Part shown: positions 46,909 to 56,332 of the stretch, in pieces
Position numbering within the stretch: position 1 is the stretch's first letter
Layout of the letters: each line of letters opens with the position of its first letter
Source: Echinicola jeungdonensis
GTDB lineage: Bacteria > Bacteroidota > Bacteroidia > Cytophagales > Cyclobacteriaceae
Direction: 5' to 3'
DNA length: 64,000 nt
Assembly (NCBI RefSeq): GCF_030409905.1
Contig: NZ_JAUFQT010000002.1
Location: forward strand, 744,001 to 808,000
Position numbers and translations under genes: made by a program
The notes under the pieces: generated by a model
Told to the model about the DNA's origin: nothing
Database searches by the model: none
Seen by the model: the letters and a program-made list of their open reading frames with translations, nothing else

Positions 46909-48372
46909 ATGAAAAATAAATGTAAAACCTTCTTTCTATTAACAAGTTTTTTTTTCACAGCCTGTCAGTATGATTTTCCTGAACTCCCCTCCAATGAACC
47001 AACCCCGGGGAATGCTGATTTTTCAAAAATGATTTCTGTAGGGAATTCAATTACTGCTGGATATATGGATGCTGCTCTTTATAACCGTGGCCAACAAAAC
47101 TCCTTTCCTGTTATTTTGGCGGATCAATTAAAATTGGTCAATGGTGGAGAATTTAATATACCGGATATTAATTCAGAAAACGGTTTTTACACGATGGGAC
47201 CGAATGGGCCCCTGGGAAGATTGATATTGACCATAGATCCTGCAACAGGAAATGCAACTCCTGAACCCATTGGACCAGGTGATATCCCAATGGCCTATAC
47301 AGGTGAAGTATCCCAATTAAACAATTTTGGAGTACCAGGAATTACTTTGGGGCTGGCTTTAACACCATTGACGGGGGGGCCAAATAGTGAACAAAACCCA
47401 GCATTTAATCCCTTATATGCCCGATTTGCAAGTGATCCGGGTACTTCAACAGTTATCGGGGATGCAGCGATGGCTTTGGCCAACGGTGGAACTTTTTTCA
47501 CCTTTTGGCTGGGTGCCAATGATGTGATTGGCTATGCCGTTGGAGGTGCGTCAAACCCTGCAATATTAACATCTGATGCCGATTTTCAATCCCAATTCAC
47601 TGCCGCTTTGGGAACCATCTTAAATGCCAATTCCAATGCAAAGGGGGTAGTGGTAAACATACCTAATATCAATATTTTGCCCCATTTTAACCTTGTTCCC
47701 ATCAATGCCCTTCCATTATCAGAAACAGAGGCCAACCAAGCAAATTTAAGCTATGCATTATACAATGGAGGCCTAGCCCAAGCTGCAAGTAATGGGTTAA
47801 TTTCACAAGAGGAAATGCAATACCGAACCATCACCTTTGAAACCGGCCAAAATCCCTTCGTAATGGAAGATGAAAGTTTAACGGATTTAAGTATACTGGG
47901 CTTACCCTCAATAAGACAAAGCAAAGAAAGTGATAAAACAGTATTAGCCTTATCCCAAACTTTGGGGATGCCATCTTCCCAAAATCCTCAAGGGATTAGG
48001 GGGCTAACCTTCCCCGTAGAAGATCGCTTCATTTTGATTCCCGATGAGCAAAAAGAAATCATGGCCAAGATCAATTCTTTTAATAGCTACATAGAGGCTG
48101 CTGTAAATTCAAATAGTGATCGATTGGTAATGGTGGACGCCGCCCAATTGGTGGAACAAGCTACTGCAGGAAATTTGAATGCTGGAGGGGTAAGTTTAAC
48201 TAATAGCATCATCCCACCTACTGGGGGAATTTCTCTTGATGGGATTCATCCTAATGGAAGGGGAAATGCCTTTTTGACTAATTTGATCATCGAAAACATC
48301 AACTCTAAGTGGAATGCAAATATCCCTAGAGTAAATCCCAATGCCTATGTGGGAAACGACCTGCCCCAGTAA
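46909..48372 (+). CDS. SGNH/GDSL-hydrolase lipoprotein
   Basis: The 487-residue protein has a lipoprotein signal (MKNKCKTFFLLTSFFFTAC, Cys 19) and the GDSL-type hydrolase blocks. Block I is MISVGNSITAGYMD with the nucleophile Ser 47, where N replaces the usual Asp of GDS. Block III is FWLGANDVIGYA and the end block is SLDGIHPNGRGNAF with Asp and His of the catalytic triad. It should be an esterase or lipase on the cell surface. It directly follows the TonB receptor and likely hydrolyses an ester-linked substrate for it. Confidence 0.9.
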   Translation: MKNKCKTFFLLTSFFFTACQYDFPELPSNEPTPGNADFSKMISVGNSITAGYMDAALYNRGQQNSFPVILADQLKLVNGGEFNIPDINSENGFYTMGPNGPLGRLILTIDPATGNATPEPIGPGDIPMAYTGEVSQLNNFGVPGITLGLALTPLTGGPNSEQNPAFNPLYARFASDPGTSTVIGDAAMALANGGTFFTFWLGANDVIGYAVGGASNPAILTSDADFQSQFTAALGTILNANSNAKGVVVNIPNINILPHFNLVPINALPLSETEANQANLSYALYNGGLAQAASNGLISQEEMQYRTITFETGQNPFVMEDESLTDLSILGLPSIRQSKESDKTVLALSQTLGMPSSQNPQGIRGLTFPVEDRFILIPDEQKEIMAKINSFNSYIEAAVNSNSDRLVMVDAAQLVEQATAGNLNAGGVSLTNSIIPPTGGISLDGIHPNGRGNAFLTNLIIENINSKWNANIPRVNPNAYVGNDLPQ

Positions 48373-48512
48373 GAAATTGAGAATTTATTATTACGGGAAA
48401 GTATTAACAATTATTTTATTTGTAAGGGTACAAGGTTCTACCATTTGAAAAAGATATTCATTTAGGGAGTAAATGATAACCTATAAAATGAAAGAGTGTA
48501 TTTTATATTGCT

Positions 48513-48542
48513 AAAAAAAGGTGCCTTAAATAAGGCACCTTA
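48513..48542 (-). terminator. Terminator after the small lipoprotein gene
   Basis: A perfect stem AAGGTGCCTT/AAGGCACCTT (48518-48527 with 48532-48541) is followed by seven T residues on the minus strand. Confidence 0.9.
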
Positions 48543-48570
48543 TATTATGTTTTTAACTTCAGGATAAGGA

Positions 48571-48792
48571 TTAATTATTTCCGTCACCTTCAATTTCTTC
48601 AGTTGTTTCTTCAACTTTTTCTTTTACATCCTCAGCCGCTTCGTCTACGGCTTCACCAGCATCTTCCATTGTGTTTTCTACAGCATCACCTGCTTCCTCC
48701 ATTTTTTCTTCAGCGCTGTCTTTTTTTTCATTTCCACAGGAGTATAGTGAAAGCATTCCTGCTACAGCGACTAATGTTAATACTTTTTTCAT
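48571..48792 (-). CDS. Small acidic Ala/Glu-rich lipoprotein
   Basis: From the ATG at 48792 the 73-residue protein has a lipoprotein signal (MKKVLTLVAVAGMLSLYSC). A mature coiled-coil region repeats Glu-Ala-Gly/Asp units (EKMEEAGDAVENTMEDAGEAVDEAAEDVKEKV). It looks like an abundant envelope lipoprotein. Function is not known. It has its own terminator. Confidence 0.65.
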   Translation of the reverse strand: MKKVLTLVAVAGMLSLYSCGNEKKDSAEEKMEEAGDAVENTMEDAGEAVDEAAEDVKEKVEETTEEIEGDGNN

Positions 48793-49018
48793 AATCATAT
48801 TAGTTAAAAATTAGTGTTTAGATTTATAATTTTCTTTACAAAGGATATGCCAATTTCAATTATTATTTAATAATATAACTGAACTCTTTTTTATTATATT
48901 ATGAAACCTTATTCATTTATTCCTTTCAAGGATTAGCATTTTTCATAAAATTACAATAAAAAATTTTTTTTTATTGGTATTAAAAAATGGTTACAGGAAT
49001 TGGATTAGCTATAGAACA
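48793..49018. other. Intergenic A/T-rich stretch
   Basis: No gene, repeat or structured RNA was recognised here between the lipoprotein and the tRNA terminator. It should hold the lipoprotein promoter. Confidence 0.5.
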
Positions 49019-49050
49019 AAAAAAGCCGACCCTTATTAAAGATCGGCTTT
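49019..49050 (-). terminator. Terminator of the tRNA-Glu unit
   Basis: Stem GCCGAT/GTCGGC-type hairpin (49025-49031 with 49041-49047, one wobble) with an A-run on the plus strand, giving T residues on the minus strand. It lies about 90 nt after the second tRNA. Confidence 0.7.
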
Positions 49051-49137
49051 CATTCACTTTAACCACTAACAACCATAAAACAAAAATTCATCATGCTATA
49101 AGCAATCAGAAAATGATGATTACATCACTTTGTTTAG

Positions 49138-49209
49138 TAGTCCGTACGGGAATCGAACCCGTGTTTCATCCGTGAAAGGGATGCGTCCTAACCCCTAGAC
49201 GAACGGACC
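49138..49209 (-). tRNA. tRNA-Glu (anticodon TTC), copy 1
   Basis: The 72-nt sequence folds as a cloverleaf with acceptor GGTCCGT (G-T first pair), anticodon loop CTTTCAC giving TTC, and T arm ACGGG-TTCGATT-CCCGT. No encoded CCA. It is identical to copy 2, 29 bp away. Confidence 0.95.
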
Positions 49210-49238
49210 TTGATACAGAAAAGCGGGATGTAAAGTGG

Positions 49239-49310
49239 TAGTCCGTACGGGAATCGAACCCGTGTTTCATCCGTGAAAGGGATGCGTCCTAACCCCTAGA
49301 CGAACGGACC
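49239..49310 (-). tRNA. tRNA-Glu (anticodon TTC), copy 2
   Basis: Base-for-base identical to copy 1 and in the same orientation; transcribed first. Likely a recent tandem duplication that keeps gene dosage. Confidence 0.95.
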
Positions 49311-49503
49311 AGTTTGTTTTACTATCCGTGCCTTTCTGTAAGGTGATGCAAATATAGAGGCTTAAATTTACAATGCAAAACACTGCCAAAAATTATTTGG
49401 CTTTTTGTTTTTAACCTATTGGATATTAGCTATAAAAATATTCTTGTGGTGAAATTACAGTTACTTTAGTAATTTCACCACTACAAAAAGCAATAAAAAA
49501 TCA

Positions 49504-50538
49504 ATGACAAAATTAAGGGTAGCCATTAATGGATTTGGACGGATTGGCAAATTGACTTTTAAATTATTATTAGAAAAGAAAAATATAGAAGTGGTTGCTA
49601 TTAATGACCTGATGGATACCAACACCTTGGTGCATTTGCTCAAATACGATTCTATCCATGGAAAATTTGAAGCCCCAATACAGGTCTTGGAAGACCAAAT
49701 CACGGTCAAAGGCCAAAAGGTCCGCATGTATAGTCAAAAAGATCCAGCTGACTTGCCCTGGAAATCCCTTGATGTGGATTTGGTCATTGAAGCTACTGGG
49801 AGATTTACCCACCGGGAAGGGGCCGAAAGACACTTGGTAGCCGGTGCTAAAAGGGTGATCATCTCAGCACCTGCCCAAAGCAAGGATATCCCTACCGTTG
49901 TTCTGGGTGTGAATGAAGGAATCCTCTCTGGCGAAGAAACAATTATTTCCAATGCCTCCTGCACGACCAATTGCCTGGCTCCAATGGTCAAAATTTTGGA
50001 CGATGCCTATGGTGTGGATAAGGCATTTATTTCCACAGTCCACGCTTATACAGCCGATCAAAATATTCAAGATGCCCCACACCGTGATCTAAGAAGAGCA
50101 AGGGCAGCTTCCTGTTCTATCATTCCCACCACAACCAATGCTGCCAAAGCGGTAGAATTGGTCCTCCCCCACCTTTCAGGAAAACTCCATGCCATGGCTT
50201 ATCGTGTTCCAGTTCCTGATGGGTCATTGACCGAATTAAATGTAGTTCTCCAGCAGGAAACCAACCTACAGGAAATCAAAAAACTCTTTAAAAGTGCTTC
50301 AAAAGAATCAATGCAGGGAATTTTAGCCTATACCGAGGATCCTATTGTTTCTTCCGACATTATCGGAAATCCGTATTCCTGCATATTTGATTCAGACTTA
50401 ACAGTAGTTCAAGGAAACTTTGTGAAAATTATTGGTTGGTACGATAATGAATCCGGATATTCCAACAGGATGTTGGATCTCATCCAAAAATTAATCCAGA
50501 TAAAATCTCCAAAAAGCACCCACTTTAGGGCCCATTAA
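49504..50538 (+). CDS. gap: Type I glyceraldehyde-3-phosphate dehydrogenase
   Basis: The 344-residue glycolytic enzyme oxidises and phosphorylates glyceraldehyde 3-phosphate with NAD. Rossmann motif INGFGRIGKLTFKLL, NAD-selecting Asp near residue 35 (INDLMD), catalytic Cys near 153 in SNASCTTNCLAP, and WYDNESGYSNRML near the C-terminus. It has its own promoter region and no obvious operon partner. It is a little longer than usual because of its C-terminal tail. Confidence 0.96.
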   Translation: MTKLRVAINGFGRIGKLTFKLLLEKKNIEVVAINDLMDTNTLVHLLKYDSIHGKFEAPIQVLEDQITVKGQKVRMYSQKDPADLPWKSLDVDLVIEATGRFTHREGAERHLVAGAKRVIISAPAQSKDIPTVVLGVNEGILSGEETIISNASCTTNCLAPMVKILDDAYGVDKAFISTVHAYTADQNIQDAPHRDLRRARAASCSIIPTTTNAAKAVELVLPHLSGKLHAMAYRVPVPDGSLTELNVVLQQETNLQEIKKLFKSASKESMQGILAYTEDPIVSSDIIGNPYSCIFDSDLTVVQGNFVKIIGWYDNESGYSNRMLDLIQKLIQIKSPKSTHFRAH

Positions 50539-50556
50539 TAATAAACCTGATCAAAT

Positions 50557-51073
50557 TTGAAAATTATAAACTCCAAACTGGAAAAATTTGATTTTAATAT
50601 TTAGCAATACTATTTCCCTTTACCGGAAGAAATAGGCCGTAAATTTTTAGAGGATGATAACCGAAGGATTATTTGTTCAGTGGGTTGTGTGGAAATCTGG
50701 ACAGCATTGATAAAAAGCAATGAATATTGGTCTATTCTTGTAAATAAACTCATTAAGGGAAAAGGTTAAATTAAAATTTTGCTGCCTGTTATCTTTAAAA
50801 TATTAAAGATTCTCTTTTGGAATGGAAATACCAGAAGAATTGCAGGTATTGCTGGAACAAGACCGAGAAGAGAATAATTATTTCCAAGGGTTAACTAAGG
50901 GAAGGCAAAAGAACTTAATTTTTATTGTCAGCAAATTCAAAAGCACCCATAACCCACTTAATATTTATAAAGCCTTGGCGAATGTTGAACATCTCAAACA
51001 GGTGAAAATGGAATTAGATTTCAAAAAATTAATGGAAATGATTAAATATTATAATTACCTACAAGGATTATAA
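50557..51073 (+). pseudogene. Broken YdeI/OmpD-associated (DUF1905-OmdA) protein gene
   Basis: Upstream of an intact 83-codon C-terminal half (50822-51073: IPEELQVLLEQDREENNYFQGLTKGRQKNLIFIV...) the DNA still encodes DUF1905-like residues in a shifted frame. These are YYFPLPEEIGRKFLEDDNRRIICS, IWTALIKSNEYWSILVNKLIKGKG. A TAG at 50602-50604, missing residues and frame changes separate the halves. Intact relatives have DUF1905 followed by the OmdA 'bacteriocin-protection' domain. The gene is dead. Confidence 0.75.
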
Positions 51074-51320
51074 AAATCAGCTTATTTAAAAACAAGGATC
51101 CCCATTCTTGTTAACATGTTTTCAAGTGGCCAGAATGAATTATCATAATTATCGGTTTGAACTTTTTAATCAATGATCTTGCCTCTTTTGCCTTTGATTG
51201 ATCTGATTTTCCTGTAAAGAAACCCACCAGGGGATTATCAAAAGCACAGCTTTTTATCACCCAATTCTTTGGTAAGCACCAAATTATTTTTACTAGTTTT
51301 AACAAACTCCATAAAAAATT

Positions 51321-52217
51321 ATGTCAGAACATCATCATCCCAAAAAAAACATCCAATTGGCATTTTTCCTCAATTTGGGGTTTACGATTTTGGAATTTAT
51401 TGGGGGATTTTACACCAATAGTATCGCCATTATATCAGATGCGTTGCATGATTTAGGGGACAGCATTTCTTTAGGGATTTCATGGTATTTAGCCAGAAAA
51501 TCGACCCAAAAAGCCACTAGTACTTTTACCTTTGGCTTTAAAAGATTTTCTCTGTTAGGTGCCCTGATCAACAGCCTGATCCTAATTGTAGGAGGTGTTT
51601 TTATTATCAAGGAAGCCATCCAAAGGTTAATTACCCCGGAATTTTCCGACGCAAAAGGCATGTTGATATTTGCCCTTATTGGGGTAGCAGTTAATGGATA
51701 TGCTGCCTACAAGCTCAGCCATGGTAAGACCTTGAATGAAAAAGTGGTATCCTGGCATTTATTGGAAGATGTACTTGGCTGGGTAGCAGTTCTTTTAGGG
51801 GCTTTGGTTTTACTGATTGTCAAAACCCCATATGTGGATCCGGCTTTGTCCTTAGGTATTTCCCTGTTTATCCTTTGGAATGTATTTAAAAGATTAAAAG
51901 ACACCATTTATGTATTTCTCCAGGCAAGCCCCAAGGAAATCAATGAGGAAGAAATCATGGAGGAATTACAAAAAATCCCACATGTGGAATCCCTTCACCA
52001 TATTCATATTTGGTCATTGGATGGGGAAAAACATGTCTTTACTGCCCACATCAAGCTAAAACATATCCAACAATTGAAAGAGGTCATTGATGTAAAAAAT
52101 AGTGTAAAAAAAGTCCTCAAAGGATACCCTTTTTCACACCATACGATTGAAGTGGAATTACCGGAAGAAATTTGTCCTTTAGATCCAGAAATGGAAAATT
52201 CAAATAAAAATTATTGA
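51321..52217 (+). CDS. Cation diffusion facilitator (CDF) metal exporter
   Basis: The 298-residue protein has a His-rich start (SEHHHPKKN), six membrane helices in the first 210 residues, and a cytoplasmic metal-binding domain at the end (MEELQKIPHVESLHHIHIWSLDGEKHVFTAHIKL). The D-x-x-x-D metal site is in ISDALHDLGDSI and the H-x-x-x-D site in WHLLEDVLGW. It exports Zn2+, Co2+ or Cd2+ by proton exchange. It ends tail-to-tail with the AraC gene, overlapping by 7 nt. Confidence 0.93.
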   Translation: MSEHHHPKKNIQLAFFLNLGFTILEFIGGFYTNSIAIISDALHDLGDSISLGISWYLARKSTQKATSTFTFGFKRFSLLGALINSLILIVGGVFIIKEAIQRLITPEFSDAKGMLIFALIGVAVNGYAAYKLSHGKTLNEKVVSWHLLEDVLGWVAVLLGALVLLIVKTPYVDPALSLGISLFILWNVFKRLKDTIYVFLQASPKEINEEEIMEELQKIPHVESLHHIHIWSLDGEKHVFTAHIKLKHIQQLKEVIDVKNSVKKVLKGYPFSHHTIEVELPEEICPLDPEMENSNKNY

Positions 52218-53083
52218 TGGATTTTATGCTTTTTCACATATTCTGATGGAGATATGTCCATGACATTTTTAAACTGCCTGTTGAAGTTGGAAAGATTATT
52301 AAAACCACATTCAAAACCAACTTCTGATATATTCCTTTTTTCTTCCATCAACAACTTACAAGCAAATCCTATCCTGATTTCATTTAAGAACCGGGAATAA
52401 GGCTTTTGGGTTGCTTTCTTAAAATACCTGCAAAATGCCGTTGGATTAAGGTGAACCAAATTGGCCACCTCTTCCAGGGAAATATTCCTTTTGAAATTAT
52501 TGAAAGTAAAGGAGTAAACTTTGTCAACCCTATCATCTCCAGAATTATGGAGCGGGAAGGTGAAGCCTTCATTGCTTAACAGCTCATATTTTGTCTCCTG
52601 AGAAAGTGTACCCAGAAGCTCCAATAACATGACTAACTTGTCAAGTCCCTTGGCCTGATCCATTTTCTCAAGGAGAGTTACAGCTTTTCCCCTTATTTCT
52701 CCTTTGAAATTTATCCCTTGTTTGGCCCGGTCCATTAATCTTCGCAATGGGGTTAACTCAGGCATTTGTAGGAAGGATTTCCCAGCAAAATTTTGGTTAA
52801 AATGAATGCTGTAAGCTTCAGCATGCAACTCATTTTTTTTTTCAAAGTATTCGGGGTCATTTTGCCAGAGATGAGGCAGGTTTTCCCCAATTAATATCAA
52901 ATCACCTTCCTTAAACTTTTGGATATTATTTCCGATAAAACGTGTACCAGTGCTTTTTATAATATAAACTAACTCCAGTTCGCTGTGATAATGCCAGACA
53001 TCCAAAAAGTTAGAATATGAATGTTTGGCTACTGTAAATGACCGGTCAAAAGGACTTTTTCTTTCAAGTAATTTTGCTTTCAT
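52211..53083 (-). CDS. AraC-family transcription regulator of the fucose cluster
   Basis: The 290-residue protein has an N-terminal cupin-like sensor (DVWHYHSELELVYIIKSTGTRFIGNNIQKFKEGDLILIGENLPHLW) and a C-terminal AraC double HTH (ISLEEVANLVHLNPTAFCRYFKKATQKPYSRFLNEIR... ISEVGFECGFNNLSNFNRQFKNVMDISPSEY). It is divergently placed from the fucose genes, which suggests it senses a pathway sugar or intermediate and switches the cluster. The ligand is inferred from context. Confidence 0.88.
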   Translation of the reverse strand: MKAKLLERKSPFDRSFTVAKHSYSNFLDVWHYHSELELVYIIKSTGTRFIGNNIQKFKEGDLILIGENLPHLWQNDPEYFEKKNELHAEAYSIHFNQNFAGKSFLQMPELTPLRRLMDRAKQGINFKGEIRGKAVTLLEKMDQAKGLDKLVMLLELLGTLSQETKYELLSNEGFTFPLHNSGDDRVDKVYSFTFNNFKRNISLEEVANLVHLNPTAFCRYFKKATQKPYSRFLNEIRIGFACKLLMEEKRNISEVGFECGFNNLSNFNRQFKNVMDISPSEYVKKHKIHQ

Positions 53084-53348
53084 AGGGGTTAAAAATTTGG
53101 TTATTTATTGAATTCCTTGTCAACTGGCTCATCACAAAAAGATTCCTCCCTCTCATGCAATCGATTGCAATTTAAAAAAAGAAAATTCATTAGCAAATTT
53201 TACCTTTTTAATTAACCTAAGATAATAATAAGGCAAAAATAGTATGTGAAACAATAAAAATTTGGATAGCACCACTTTTGTAAAAAGTAAAAATTTGAAA
53301 AAATTTTATCAAACCCAAAAGCCAATAAGAATGGCAAAAAAATAGGAG

Positions 53349-54486
53349 ATTTTTTTAGTAAAGGATATCCGTTTTCCCACCAGCCGAGAAAAACTTGTCT
53401 CCGATGCCATGAATCCTGATCCGGATTATTCTGCAGCATATATCATATTAAAAACTAATCAACCGGGATTGGAAGGTCATGGATTGACTTTTACTATTGG
53501 CAGGGGAAATGATATCTGTTGTGCAGCCATAAAAGCCATAGCTCCCCAAGTGGTTGGAAAATCTCTTGAAGCTATCACAGCGTACATGGGCGCTCATCAA
53601 TAGTGACAGCCAAATCAGATGGCTTGGCCCTAAAAAAGGTGTGATTCACCTTGCCGCAGGAGCACTCATCAATGCAGTATGGGATCTCTACGCCAAAGCT
53701 AAGCAAAAACCCCTTTGGAGATTGTTGGGGGAAATGTCCCCTGAACAACTTCTTTCCTGCATAGATTTCAGCTATATCACCGAAGTACTTACCAAGGAAG
53801 AGGGCTGGAAGCATATCAAAATGAAAGTGGGCTCCAATCTTCAGGACGATTTAAGAAAGGCAGCGATTATCCGGGAAGAAATAGGAGATGAAATGTACCT
53901 GATGATGGATGCCAATCAAAGGTGGGAAGTTGATGAAGCCATTGAAAACTTGAAAGCCCTGGCCCAGTTCAAGCCTTTGTGGATAGAAGAACCTACAAGG
54001 CCGGATGATATTTTTGGCCATAAAACGATCAGCGATGCTGTAAAGCCAATTTTGGTGGCGACTCGTGAACACGGTCAAAATCGGGTGATCTTTAAACAAT
54101 TGATAAAGGCTGGTGCTTTACAAATTTGTCAAATTGATAGTTGCCCCGTGACTGGAGTAAATGAAAACCTTGCCATAATGCTTATCGCCAAAAAAAATAA
54201 TGTCCCTATTTGCCCTCATGTTGGTGTAGGTCTTTGCGAATATGTTCAACCTCTTTCAATGTTGGATTTTATCTTTATTAGCGGGACTATGGAAAACCGG
54301 GTGATTGAATATGTGGGTCATTTGCACGAACATTTCATTGATCCTGTAAAAATAAAAAATGGAAAGTATCAAGTCCCTACTTTTCCCGGCTACAGTATTA
54401 AAATGAAACCCCAATCTCTTAAAGCTTACGATTTTAATCATGGACAGGTATTGTTGGAGGAAATTCATTTAAATTCTCCAAATTGA
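53349..54486 (+). pseudogene. L-fuconate dehydratase, broken
   Basis: Two open frames together cover an enolase-superfamily L-fuconate dehydratase. The first ([31 protein letters not shown] ... [11 protein letters not shown]) stops in AYMGAH; the second begins [18 protein letters not shown] and runs to the end. The break near 53590 is a small deletion. A further deletion of roughly 50 residues removed the part between TKEE and GWKHIKMKVG. No ATG start remains, and a TAG lies just upstream. Active-site residues (KMK, MMDANQ, IEEP, ATREHGQNR, QIDSC, CPHVG) survive. The enzyme would dehydrate L-fuconate to 2-keto-3-deoxy-L-fuconate. Confidence 0.93.
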
Positions 54487-54569
54487 AAATACAGCAACCT
54501 ACAGGATGGCTATTTAATCTGAAACATCTATTTTCAAGTTTTGTTAGTTGATTTGAAAAATAGTAATAC

Positions 54570-55325
54570 ATGCAAAATAAAACCATTTTAATAACCGGAG
54601 GGGCTAGCGGAATTGGCCTGGCCATGACCACAAAATTTGCCGAAAAGGGTGGTCAAGTTTATTTTATAGATTTTGACCAAAAAGCTGGGGAAAAAGTGCA
54701 GGAAGAATTAACAGCAAAGGGTCTTAAAGTCAGTTTTTTACAAGGAGATGTTTCCAAAACAGCAGCTGTAAAATCTTTAGTGGAAAGTATCCCCGAAAAT
54801 TTGGATGTATTGATCAATAATGCGGGAATTTCTCATGTAGGGAACCTTGAAAATACCAAGGAGGAAGATTTTGACAGGCTGTACGAAGTGAATGTTAAAG
54901 GGATTTATAATTGTACCTTGGCTGCCTTGCCAAAAATGAAAGAAAAGGGCGGTTCTATCATCAATATGGCTTCGGTAGCATCCACCATGGGCTTGGCAGA
55001 CCGTTTTGCCTATTCCATGACCAAAGGTGCGGTGCTTTCCATGACCCTTTCTATTGCAAGGGATTATGTGGATTATAATATCCGTTGCAATGCTATATCT
55101 CCTGGAAGGGTGCATACCCCATTTGTGGATGGATTTTTAGCCAAAAACTATCCAGGAAAAGAAAAGGAAATGTTTGATAAACTAGCCGCCACACAACCAA
55201 TTGGTAGAATGGGCAAACCAGAGGAAATTGCAAGCATGGCCCTTTACCTTGCCTCTGACGAAGCCAGCTTCCTAACCGGAGGAAATTATCCCATAGATGG
55301 TGGTTTCTTAAATTTAAAAACTTAA
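54570..55325 (+). CDS. SDR-family dehydrogenase (probable 2-keto-3-deoxy-L-fuconate dehydrogenase)
   Basis: The 251-residue short-chain dehydrogenase has the cofactor motif LITGGASGIGLAMT, the aspartate for NAD in FIDFDQ, the active-site Ser in IINMASVASTMG, and the YSMTKGA catalytic Tyr/Lys. By context it would oxidise 2-keto-3-deoxy-L-fuconate to the 2,4-diketo acid. It follows the dehydratase by 83 bp. Specificity is inferred from cluster content only. Confidence 0.87.
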   Translation: MQNKTILITGGASGIGLAMTTKFAEKGGQVYFIDFDQKAGEKVQEELTAKGLKVSFLQGDVSKTAAVKSLVESIPENLDVLINNAGISHVGNLENTKEEDFDRLYEVNVKGIYNCTLAALPKMKEKGGSIINMASVASTMGLADRFAYSMTKGAVLSMTLSIARDYVDYNIRCNAISPGRVHTPFVDGFLAKNYPGKEKEMFDKLAATQPIGRMGKPEEIASMALYLASDEASFLTGGNYPIDGGFLNLKT

Positions 55326-55400
55326 AACAAAGGTCAAATTATTTGAACATAATTCAAAACCATGACTGTTAACAAGCAGTCTAAACCAAAATAAATAGAA

Positions 55401-56258
55401 ATGAAATTATTAAGATTTGGAAATACCGGTGAAGAAAAGCCCGGAATAGAAAAAACAGACGGAACTTGGATTGATTGTAGTGCTTTTGGAGAAGATTGGA
55501 CGGAAGATTTTTTAGATAAGGATGGTTTAAAAAGATTATCAGCCTGGTTAAAAGATCATGAAGGAGAATGCCCCGAAGTAAATAAGGAAACTCGACTCGG
55601 CCCTCCTATCAAGCGACCTTCCAAAATCATATGCATAGGTTTGAACTATTCGCTTCATGCCAAAGAAAGTGGTATGGAAGTGCCTAAACAACCGGTAATA
55701 TTTATGAAAGCCACATCATCTCTTACCGGTCCCAATGACAATATCATCATTCCAAGAGGGTCAGAAAAGACGGATTGGGAAGTGGAGTTGGCCGTTATGA
55801 TAGGAAAAAGAGCAAGCTATGTGGATAAAAAAGATGCCATGGACTATGTGGCTGGATATTGCTTATTGAATGATGTTTCAGAAAGAGATTATCAACTTAA
55901 CCATGGTGGGCAATGGGTAAAAGGAAAAAGCAATGATACCTTCTCCCCGCTTGGCCCCTATTTGGTGACCAAAGATGAAATAAAAGATCCTCATAATTTA
56001 AGACTGTGGCTAAAAAGAAACGGAGAAATGCTGCAAGATAGCAATACTTCTGACCTGGTTTTTGACATCCCAACTTTAGTCAGTCATCTAAGCAATTATA
56101 TGACCTTGTTACCTGGTGATATTATTTCCACAGGTACCCCAGCTGGCGTTGGTCTTGGCCTGAATCCACCGACTTTCCTCAAAGAAGGGGACGAAGTGGA
56201 ATTAGGCATTGATGGATTAGGTACTTCCAAACAAGTAGCTGTTAATTACAAAGGTTAA
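55401..56258 (+). CDS. Fumarylacetoacetate-hydrolase family (probable 2,4-diketo-3-deoxy-L-fuconate hydrolase)
   Basis: The 285-residue protein has the FAH signature: KIICIGLNYSLHAKESGMEVPKQPVIFMKATSSLTGPND and DWEVELAVMIGKRA (metal-binding acidic residues), then LLNDVSERDYQ and ISTGTPAGVGLG. In this gene context it would split the diketo acid into pyruvate and L-lactate. A terminator follows at 56277. Other 2-keto-acid cleavage reactions are possible. Confidence 0.88.
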   Translation: MKLLRFGNTGEEKPGIEKTDGTWIDCSAFGEDWTEDFLDKDGLKRLSAWLKDHEGECPEVNKETRLGPPIKRPSKIICIGLNYSLHAKESGMEVPKQPVIFMKATSSLTGPNDNIIIPRGSEKTDWEVELAVMIGKRASYVDKKDAMDYVAGYCLLNDVSERDYQLNHGGQWVKGKSNDTFSPLGPYLVTKDEIKDPHNLRLWLKRNGEMLQDSNTSDLVFDIPTLVSHLSNYMTLLPGDIISTGTPAGVGLGLNPPTFLKEGDEVELGIDGLGTSKQVAVNYKG

Positions 56259-56276
56259 CAATGACTCCTTTATTTT

Positions 56277-56310
56277 AAACTGGCAACCCCATGGGGTAGC
56301 CAGTTTTTTT
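56277..56310 (+). terminator. Hairpin with T-run after the FAH gene
   Basis: The imperfect stem AAACTGGCAACCCC/GGGGTAGCCAGTTT (one bulge) has a 2-nt turn and is followed by T residues. Confidence 0.85.
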
Positions 56311-56332
56311 ATAACCACATAAAAATCATGAT

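Noticed and set aside
48987..49175. Plus-strand open frame over the first tRNA-Glu
   Set aside because: It lies across a tRNA and its terminator and is an artefact of their base composition.
49138..49310. Two identical 72-nt blocks as a CRISPR-like repeat
   Set aside because: They fold as tRNA-Glu genes and there is no repeat-spacer array.
51111..51305. Minus-strand 64-codon frame
   Set aside because: A second start-like frame overlaps it and both are short; no family recognised, no start context. It may be gene debris but cannot be supported.
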